Source: Solirubrobacteraceae bacterium (lineage in GTDB: Bacteria; Actinomycetota; Thermoleophilia; Solirubrobacterales; Solirubrobacteraceae). From it: a stretch of 16,859 nt of DNA. Position 1 is the stretch's first letter. The number at the start of each line of letters is the position of its first letter. This document shows, piece after piece, positions 6,010 to 11,468 of this stretch. The notes under the pieces are model-generated. The model was not told the DNA's origin. It saw nothing but the letters and a program-made list of their open reading frames with translations, and made no database searches. The translations under genes were made by a program, and so were the position numbers. The DNA lies in NCBI GenBank assembly GCA_017882405.1, contig JADGPO010000053.1, positions 1-16,859 on the forward strand. Reading direction: 5' to 3'.

Positions 6010-7956
6010 ATGGACTACGAGCTCCCCGACGGTACGACGCTGAGCCTCGACGACGGCGCGACGGGCGCCGACGCGGCCGCCGCGATCGGCGCCGGCCTGG
6101 CACGGGCGGCGCTGGCGATCCGGGTCGACGGCGAGCTGCGTGACCTCTCGCGCCCGCTGCCGGAGAATCGGACCCCACCCACCCACGATCCGCGGCTGGA
6201 GATCCTCACCCAGCGCAGCGGCGATGACGCGCTGGCGCTGATCCGCCACGACGCCGCCCACGTGCTGGCCGCCGCCGTGCTGGAGCTGTATCCGGGGGTT
6301 AAGATCTCGATCGGGCCGGCGATCGACAACGGCTTCTACTACGACTTCGAGTTCCCCGAAGGAACGACCGTCAACGACTCCGAGTTCTCGGCCATCGAGG
6401 CGGCCATGCAGCGCCACGTCGACGCCGACGAGCCGTTCGTGCGCGAGGACGTCTCCGTGCAGGATGCGCTGGAGCGCTTCCGCGCCGAGGACCAGCCCTA
6501 CAAGGTCGAGCTGATTGAGGACCTGATCCGCAACGAAGGCGTGGACACCGTCTCCCTGTACACCAACGGACCGTTCACCGACCTCTGCCGCGGACCCCAC
6601 GCCCCCAGTACGAAGCGGATCAAGACGTTCAAGCTACAGTCGGTGGCGGGCTCCTACTGGCGCGGCGACTCCAGCCGTCAGATGCTCACGCGCGTGTACG
6701 GGACCGCCTTCTTCTCGGCCAAGGACCTGGCCGCCTTCGAGGAGCTGATGGAGCGCGCGCGGGCCAACGACCACCGGCGGCTGGGCCCCCAGCTGGGCCT
6801 GTTCGCGTTCTCGGACGCCGCCCCCGGCTCGGCCTTCTGGTACCCGGCCGGCACCGAGGTCTTCAATTCGCTGGTCGCGCTCAGCCGAGAGATGGGCCGC
6901 CCACGCGGCTACACCGAGGTCAAGACGCCCCTGCTGTTCGACCGCTCGCTGTGGGAGACCTCCGGCCACTGGCAGAAGTACCGCGAGCACATGTTCACCA
7001 CCGAGTCCGAGGACCGGGCGCTGGCGCTCAAGCCGATGAACTGCCCGGGCCACTGTCAGCTGTACTCGATGCGCCCGCACTCCTATCGAGAGCTCCCGGT
7101 GCGCTACTCCGAGCCCGGGCTGCTGCATCGCAACGAGCCCAGCGGGACGTTGCACGGCCTGCTGCGGGTTCGCCATTTCGCCCAGGACGACGGGCACATC
7201 TTCTGCACCGAGGACCAGATCCAGGACGAGGTCGCCGGCGTGCTGGAGTTCGCGTTTGCCACCTATGCGGTGTTCGGCCTCGATGTGCGCCTGGAGCTCT
7301 CGACGCGCCCTGAGAACCGGATCGGCTCCGACGAGCTGTGGGATCACAGCGAGGCGGCGCTCAAGGCCGCGCTTGACAGCCAGGGGCTGGAGTACAACCT
7401 CAACGAGGGCGACGGCGCGTTCTACGGCCCCAAGATCGACATGCACATGACCGATTCGCTGGGGCGCTCCTGGCAGCTGGGGACCTGCCAGCTGGACTAC
7501 AACTTCCCGGAGCGCTTCGGCCTGACCTACACCGCCGCCGACAACGCCGAGCACCAGCCGGTGATGATCCATCGCGCGCTGATGGGCTCCTACGAGCGTT
7601 TCATCGGGATCCTGCTGGAGCACTTCGCCGGCGAGCTGCCGATATGGCTGACGCCCGTGCAGGCGATCGTGCTGCCGATCGCCGACCGGCACCTCCAGTT
7701 CGCCCAGGCGGTTGGAGCCCGGCTGACCGACGCCGGCCTGCGCGCCGAATGCGACGCGCGGACCGAGTCGGTGGGGCGCAAGATCCGCGACGCCGAGCTG
7801 CGCAAGATCCCCTACATGCTGGTCGTCGGCGATCGCGAGGCCGAACGCGACGAGGTTTCCGTCCGCGAACACCGCGGCGGCGACGTCGGGGCGATGTCGG
7901 TGCACGCGTTCGCCCAGCGCCTCGCGGACAAATCGAAACCTGGCTCGGGGCAGTGA
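6010..7956 (+). CDS. thrS: Threonine--tRNA ligase
   Basis: Class II synthetase charging tRNA-Thr in the cytoplasm; 648 residues, normal for the family. The N-terminal TGS domain begins MDYELPDGTTLSLDDG. The second (editing/SAD) domain carries the HxxxH site in LIRHDAAHVL and the later CRGPH motif (in FTDLCRGPHAPS). The catalytic core shows motif 2 (LLHRNEPSGTLHGLLRVR) and motif 3 (HRALMGSYERFIGILLEHF). The zinc ligands correspond to Cys345 (PMNCPGH), His396 (DDGHIF) and His521 (MIHRAL), spaced essentially as in the E. coli enzyme. The anticodon-binding domain follows from PIWLTPVQ. The frame is open further upstream, but ATG 6010 is chosen because the TGS domain and the leaderless promoter both point to it. 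The infC promoter follows after its stop. Confidence 0.97.
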   Translation: MDYELPDGTTLSLDDGATGADAAAAIGAGLARAALAIRVDGELRDLSRPLPENRTPPTHDPRLEILTQRSGDDALALIRHDAAHVLAAAVLELYPGVKISIGPAIDNGFYYDFEFPEGTTVNDSEFSAIEAAMQRHVDADEPFVREDVSVQDALERFRAEDQPYKVELIEDLIRNEGVDTVSLYTNGPFTDLCRGPHAPSTKRIKTFKLQSVAGSYWRGDSSRQMLTRVYGTAFFSAKDLAAFEELMERARANDHRRLGPQLGLFAFSDAAPGSAFWYPAGTEVFNSLVALSREMGRPRGYTEVKTPLLFDRSLWETSGHWQKYREHMFTTESEDRALALKPMNCPGHCQLYSMRPHSYRELPVRYSEPGLLHRNEPSGTLHGLLRVRHFAQDDGHIFCTEDQIQDEVAGVLEFAFATYAVFGLDVRLELSTRPENRIGSDELWDHSEAALKAALDSQGLEYNLNEGDGAFYGPKIDMHMTDSLGRSWQLGTCQLDYNFPERFGLTYTAADNAEHQPVMIHRALMGSYERFIGILLEHFAGELPIWLTPVQAIVLPIADRHLQFAQAVGARLTDAGLRAECDARTESVGRKIRDAELRKIPYMLVVGDREAERDEVSVREHRGGDVGAMSVHAFAQRLADKSKPGSGQ

Positions 7957-7965
7957 GTTCGCCGC

Positions 7966-7971
7966 TATACT
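7966..7971 (+). promoter_or_regulatory. Probable -10 of the infC-rpmI-rplT promoter
   Basis: TATACT, a near-consensus -10, lies 10 nt after the thrS stop and would start a transcript near 7978, giving a leader of about 65 nt before infC. The -35 region is poor. A separate promoter here agrees with the gap between thrS and infC. Confidence 0.5.
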
Positions 7972-8043
7972 TCAGCTCGTTGATCTCTCTTCATCTCGTA
8001 CGGTGCCGGCCCGCTTGAAGCAACCGGTCGCGCCAACCACCTA

Positions 8044-8835
8044 GTGCCGGTCCCACGCAGATTTGACCGGCGCCCGCCCGAGCGGGACCAGACTCGGACT
8101 AATGACCGCATCCGCGTGCCCGAGGTTCGGCTCGTCGGAGAGGACGGCAAGCAGATCGGCGTCGTCAAGACGGCGGAGGCGCTGGCCTACGCCCAGGAGC
8201 GCGATCTTGATCTCGTCGAGGTCGCCCCGGACGCCCGCCCTCCGGTCTGCCGGGTGCTCGACTACTCCAAGTACAAGTACGAGCAGGCCCAGAAGCAGAA
8301 GGCCGCCCGCAAGCATCAGCAGCAGATCACGATCCGCGAGATCAAGTTCCGCCCGAAGATCGCCCAGAACGACTACGACACCAAGAAGGGCCACGTGCGG
8401 CGCTTCCTGCTGGGCAAGGACCGGGTCAAGGTGACGATCATGTTCCGCGGGCGCGAGGTCACTCACCCCGAGCGCGGGACCGCGCTGCTGGACAAGCTGG
8501 CCGGAGAGCTGGCGGACATCGCGGTGGTCGAGCAGACACCCCTGCAGGACGGGCGCAACATGACGATGATGCTGGCCCCCTCCAAGAACGCGCTGGCCAA
8601 CGAGAAGGACGGCGCCGACAACGGGCACCGTAACGGCGCCGACGCGCCCGCTGCCGGCGAGGCTCCCGCGGACGCGCCCGCTGCCGGTGAGGCTCCCGCG
8701 GCCACGCCGGCTGCCGGCGACGTGGCTGCCCAGGCCGCCAGCGAAGCGCCGGCTCCCAGCGAGGCACCCGCCTCCAGCGAAGCACCCGCGTCCAGCCAAG
8801 CGCCGGCGCCCGCCCCCAGCGACGCCACGGCGTAG
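8044..8835 (+). CDS. infC: Translation initiation factor IF-3 with long Ala/Pro-rich C-terminal tail
   Basis: IF-3 binds the 30S subunit, prevents premature 50S joining and monitors start-codon choice. The N-domain is NDRIRVPEVRLVGEDG through APDARPPVCRVLDYSKY. The linker is rich in Lys and Gln, and the C-domain runs from IREIKFRPKIAQNDYDTK through FRGREVTHPERG to MMLAPSKN (about residue 182). The usual protein ends near there (about 170-180 residues). This one continues for about 80 residues of Ala, Pro, Glu and Ser, partly as 10-residue repeats (DAPAAGEAPA). The GTG at 8044 is the only reasonable start: no ATG precedes the N-domain in frame, and no Shine-Dalgarno site is seen, so initiation is atypical, as is common for infC. 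First gene of the infC-rpmI-rplT set. Confidence 0.96.
   Translation: MPVPRRFDRRPPERDQTRTNDRIRVPEVRLVGEDGKQIGVVKTAEALAYAQERDLDLVEVAPDARPPVCRVLDYSKYKYEQAQKQKAARKHQQQITIREIKFRPKIAQNDYDTKKGHVRRFLLGKDRVKVTIMFRGREVTHPERGTALLDKLAGELADIAVVEQTPLQDGRNMTMMLAPSKNALANEKDGADNGHRNGADAPAAGEAPADAPAAGEAPAATPAAGDVAAQAASEAPAPSEAPASSEAPASSQAPAPAPSDATA
8641..8727 (+). repeat. 30-bp tandem repeat inside infC
   Basis: Two adjacent 30-bp units (8641-8670 and 8671-8700) differ at a single base, and a diverged third unit follows (8701-8727). They encode DAPAAGEAPA twice, then a variant, in the low-complexity tail of IF-3. Such units can change number by slippage without breaking the frame. Confidence 0.85.
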
Positions 8836-8858
8836 CGGAGCTCGCTGACCCGCGCCAC

Positions 8859-8933
8859 CGGACGCGTGCCGTCCGATGTCCGCTATGCGGATGTCAGATG
8901 CACCACGTCGAACACGGGCACGGGAAATGTGCC
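8859..8933 (+). promoter_or_regulatory. Three hairpins in the infC-rpmI spacer
   Basis: The 132-nt spacer can form CGGACG/CGTCCG (8859-8864 with 8870-8875), then TCCGC/GCGGA (8879-8883 with 8887-8891, extendable by wobble pairs to 8876-8894), then GGCAC/GTGCC (8917-8921 with 8929-8933). None is followed by a T-run. Ribosomal-protein operons often carry leader structures for feedback, and L20 is a known autoregulator in other bacteria, but this structure matches no class I can name. Confidence 0.45.
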
Positions 8934-8967
8934 GCGAACGTGACTTCTGCTTTACTCGGACGCCGTC

Positions 8968-9171
8968 ATGCCGAAGATGAAAACCCACTCGGGCGCCAAG
9001 AAGCGCTTCAAGATCACCGCCAACGGCAAGGTCAGGGGCCGTCACTCCTTCACGAGCCACATCCTCGAGAAGAAGTCGCCCAAGCGCAAGCGCCACCTCG
9101 GCCGGCCGGCCGTCATCTCCGACCATGACACCCCGCGGATCAAGACGCTGCTGGGGGCCAAGCACAAGTGA
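8968..9171 (+). CDS. rpmI: 50S ribosomal protein L35
   Basis: 67 residues, very basic, with the family start [17 protein letters not shown] and a C-terminus ending TLLGAKHK. It is a structural protein of the large subunit. No Shine-Dalgarno site precedes the ATG. A possible TTTACT -10 at 8951-8956 would give a very short leader, so a separate internal promoter is possible. Its stop overlaps the rplT start by 4 nt (GTGA), suggesting coupled translation that keeps L35 and L20 in balance. Confidence 0.97.
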   Translation: MPKMKTHSGAKKRFKITANGKVRGRHSFTSHILEKKSPKRKRHLGRPAVISDHDTPRIKTLLGAKHK

Positions 9172-9530
9172 CCCGCGTCAAGCGCTCAGTCCACGCGCGC
9201 AAGAAGCGCCGCGCGACCCTCAAGATGGCCAGGGGCTACCGGGGCGATGCCAGTCGGCATTACCGGACCGCCAAGGAGGCGGTGCTCAAGGCCGACCAGT
9301 ATCGGTACCGCGATCGGCGCAACCGCAAGCGCGACTTCCGCCGCCTGTGGATTACCCGTATCAACGCCGCCGCCCGGCAGAACGGAATGTCCTACTCGCA
9401 GTTCATGCACGGCCTGCAGACCGCCGGCGTGGAGCTGGACCGCAAGATCCTGGCCGACATGGCCGTCCACGACGCCGACACCTTCCGACGTTTTGCGCAG
9501 CGCGCCCGCGAGGCGCTGGCTGCCGGCTGA
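9168..9530 (+). CDS. rplT: 50S ribosomal protein L20
   Basis: 120 residues, normal length. The basic N-terminal extension reads [20 protein letters not shown], followed by [37 protein letters not shown] and a C-terminal helical domain ending AREALAAG. L20 is an early assembly protein of the large subunit and in several bacteria represses its own operon by binding leader RNA. The GTG start overlaps the rpmI stop (GTGA). A strong intrinsic terminator follows. Confidence 0.98.
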   Translation: MTRVKRSVHARKKRRATLKMARGYRGDASRHYRTAKEAVLKADQYRYRDRRNRKRDFRRLWITRINAAARQNGMSYSQFMHGLQTAGVELDRKILADMAVHDADTFRRFAQRAREALAAG

Positions 9531-9564
9531 GCGTCAACCAGCCGAATACCAGTACCGCCACCCG

Positions 9565-9600
9565 GGCGCCGCTTCTCATAGGAAGCAGGCGCCTTTTTTT
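9565..9600 (+). terminator. Intrinsic terminator after rplT
   Basis: GGCGCC (9565-9570) pairs with GGCGCC (9588-9593) and GCTTC (9571-9575) with GAAGC (9582-9586). One A is bulged, the loop is 6 nt (TCATAG), and seven T follow at 9594-9600. It is the strongest terminator in the window and ends the infC-rpmI-rplT unit. Confidence 0.93.
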
Positions 9601-9607
9601 ATTGCCC

Positions 9608-10318
9608 ATGACCATCACCAGCTCCGACAACCAGAAGCTCAAGGAGATCCGCAAGCTCAACCAGCGGCGGCGCGCCCGCTCCCACGCGGGTCGCTTCGTG
9701 GCCGAGGGCGAGGATCTGTCGGCGGCTGCCGATGCCGCCGGCTGGCAGCCCGTCGAGCGCTACTGCGCCGCCGGCAGCGGCCTGCCGGGAATCGATGTGG
9801 AGCCGGAGCTGCTCGCCGACGTCTCCGAGCTGGGCTCGGGGACCCGCACGCTGGCGGTCTACGAGCAGCGCTTCCGGCGCCGGGCGGCCGGGCCGGTGTG
9901 CGTCTACCTGCACGGCATCAGCGACCCGGGCAACGTGGGCACGATTCTGCGCTCCGCGGAGGCGTTCGGTGCCGGCAGCGTTGCGTTCGGTCCGGGTACC
10001 GCTGATCCGTTCGGACCCAAGGCGGTCCGGGCGAGCATGGGCGCGGTGTTCACGGTGCCGCTCGTCCAGGTGACCGGCATGGATCAGCTGCCGCAGCCGA
10101 CCGTCGCCCTCGTCGCCGGTCGCGGACCCGCCCTGGGCGACAACCGCTTCGAGGACGGCGTCACCCTCCTCATCGGCGCCGAGCGTGACGGTCTCCCTGA
10201 CGATGTGATCGCAGCCGCCGACCACGCCGCCCAGATCCCGATCGTCAACCACTCCCTGAACGCCGCCATGGCGGCCACAGTCGCCCTCTACGAGGTGACT
10301 AGGATGGCCCGCGAATGA
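9608..10318 (+). CDS. SpoU/TrmH-family RNA 2'-O-methyltransferase
   Basis: 236 residues. The N-terminal part (SSDNQKLKEIRKLNQRRRAR, then GRFVAEGEDL) matches the substrate-binding domain of TrmH-type rRNA methylases. The C-terminal SPOUT domain shows motif 1 HGISDPGNVGTILRSAEAFG, then KAVRASMGAVF, motif 2 LLIGAERDGLP and motif 3 IPIVNHSLNAAMAATVALYE, which form the trefoil-knot AdoMet site. It transfers methyl from AdoMet to a ribose 2'-OH of rRNA or tRNA; the exact target cannot be read from sequence (23S rRNA is likely from pheS-linked relatives). The ATG lies 7 nt after the terminator T-run with no ribosome binding site. Its stop overlaps the pheS start (ATGA), so the two are probably co-translated. 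Confidence 0.9.
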   Translation: MTITSSDNQKLKEIRKLNQRRRARSHAGRFVAEGEDLSAAADAAGWQPVERYCAAGSGLPGIDVEPELLADVSELGSGTRTLAVYEQRFRRRAAGPVCVYLHGISDPGNVGTILRSAEAFGAGSVAFGPGTADPFGPKAVRASMGAVFTVPLVQVTGMDQLPQPTVALVAGRGPALGDNRFEDGVTLLIGAERDGLPDDVIAAADHAAQIPIVNHSLNAAMAATVALYEVTRMARE

Positions 10319-11436
10319 CGCAGCCGGCCACCGAGAGAATCGCCGAGATCGAGCGAGAGGCGACAGCCGCGATCGCCACCGCGGCCACCACGCCGGGGCT
10401 CGAGGACGTGCGCATCCGGTACCTGGGTCGCAAGGCCGAGCTGCCCAACCTGCTGCGCGGCGTCGCCCAGCTCCCGCCCGAGGAGCGCGCCGCCACCGGC
10501 AAGGCCGCCAACCAGATCCGCCAGAAGCTGGAGTCAGAGCTGGAGCGAAAGGCCGGCGAGCTGGCGGCCTCCGAGCTCGACGAGCGCCTCAAGCAGGACC
10601 GGATCGACGTCACGCTGCCGCCCGATCCGCTGCCGGCGATCGGCCGCCTGCATCTCATGACGCGCACGCGGAGGGAAATCGAGGACGTGTTCGTCGGGCT
10701 GGGGTTCAACGTCGCCGAGGGGCCCGAGGTGGAGACCGTCTACTACAACTTCGACGCGCTCAACCACGCCTCCACGCATCCGTCGCGGCTGGAGACGGAC
10801 ACCTTCTATGTGGATGACGGCAGCGACCCCGTCGACATCTTCGATCCGACCACCCGGCTGCTGCGCGTCCACACCTCGCCGGCGCAGATCCATGCGATGG
10901 AGAGCCAGCCGCCGCCGATCTACATCATCGTCCCCGGCCGCGTCTACCGCCCGGACTCGGACGCCACCCACACGCCGCAGTTTCATCAGATCGAGGGGCT
11001 GGCGGTCGACGAGGACGTCACCCTGGCCGATCTGAAGGGCACGCTGCTCACGTTCGCGCGGGCGATCTTCGGCCCCGAGCGCGAGGTCCGGCTGCGCCCG
11101 CACTTCTTCCCCTTCACCGAGCCGAGCGTCGAGGTCGACGTCTCCTGCTTCAACTGCACGCAGGGGATCACCGGGGCACCGCGGGGGAGCGCCAGCGAGC
11201 CCGTGGTCAGTCAGCGCTGTCCGCTGTGCAAGGGCACCGCCTGGATCGAGATCCTGGGCTCGGGGATGGTCGATCCCAACGTGTTTTCGCACGTCGCCGA
11301 CCACGGCTACGACCCCGAGAAGGTCCAGGGGTTCGCCTTCGGGCTGGGGATCGAGCGGATCGCCATGCTCAAGCACGGCGTCCCCGACCTACGGCTGTTC
11401 TACGACAACGACGTGCGCTTCCTGGAGCAGTTCTGA
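10315..11436 (+). CDS. pheS: Phenylalanine--tRNA ligase alpha subunit
   Basis: 373 residues. The alpha subunit carries the class II catalytic core of the alpha2-beta2 enzyme. The N-terminal coiled-coil arm (residues about 1-100) binds tRNA. The core starts at HLMTRTRREIEDVFVGLGF and includes YYNFDALNHASTHPSR, motif 2 region FHQIEGLAVDEDVTL, and RLRPHFFPFTEPSVEVDV. It closes with FAFGLGIERIAMLKHGVPDLR (motif 3). A CFNC...CPLC pair of Cys pairs lies within a loop before WIEILGSGMVDPNVF. Many PheS proteins have this Cys-rich insert, here with a longer loop between the pairs, possibly a zinc or structural knob. Start overlaps the methyltransferase stop (ATGA). Confidence 0.97.
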   Translation: MTQPATERIAEIEREATAAIATAATTPGLEDVRIRYLGRKAELPNLLRGVAQLPPEERAATGKAANQIRQKLESELERKAGELAASELDERLKQDRIDVTLPPDPLPAIGRLHLMTRTRREIEDVFVGLGFNVAEGPEVETVYYNFDALNHASTHPSRLETDTFYVDDGSDPVDIFDPTTRLLRVHTSPAQIHAMESQPPPIYIIVPGRVYRPDSDATHTPQFHQIEGLAVDEDVTLADLKGTLLTFARAIFGPEREVRLRPHFFPFTEPSVEVDVSCFNCTQGITGAPRGSASEPVVSQRCPLCKGTAWIEILGSGMVDPNVFSHVADHGYDPEKVQGFAFGLGIERIAMLKHGVPDLRLFYDNDVRFLEQF

Positions 11437-11468
11437 TGGCGAACCGCACCCACGGGCCCAACCACTGA
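11436..11468 (+). CDS. Ten-residue mini-ORF linking pheS and pheT
   Basis: ATG at 11436 shares its A with the pheS TGA (TGATG), reads MANRTHGPNH, and stops with a TGA whose A is the first base of the pheT ATG (TGATG again at 11466-11470). GGAG at 11424-11427 is well placed as its ribosome binding site, whereas pheT has none in this spacer. Translation of the mini-ORF would deliver ribosomes to pheT. It is too short for conservation to be judged here and may be coincidence. Confidence 0.4.
   Translation: MANRTHGPNH

Noticed and set aside
6634..7905. 423-codon minus-strand frame inside thrS
   Set aside because: Antisense to conserved synthetase motifs; no independent support.
8641..8727. Repeats as a CRISPR array or mobile element end
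   Set aside because: The units are adjacent without spacers, in frame, and encode the low-complexity tail of IF-3.
8041..9165. 374-codon minus-strand frame with Gly/Ser/Arg repeats opposite infC and rpmI
   Set aside because: The repeats only mirror the Ala/Pro-tail repeats of IF-3, and the frame is antisense to two certain genes.
9125..9607. Upstream extension of the methyltransferase frame into rpmI/rplT
   Set aside because: The frame is open by chance across rplT and the terminator; the family N-terminus begins at ATG 9608.
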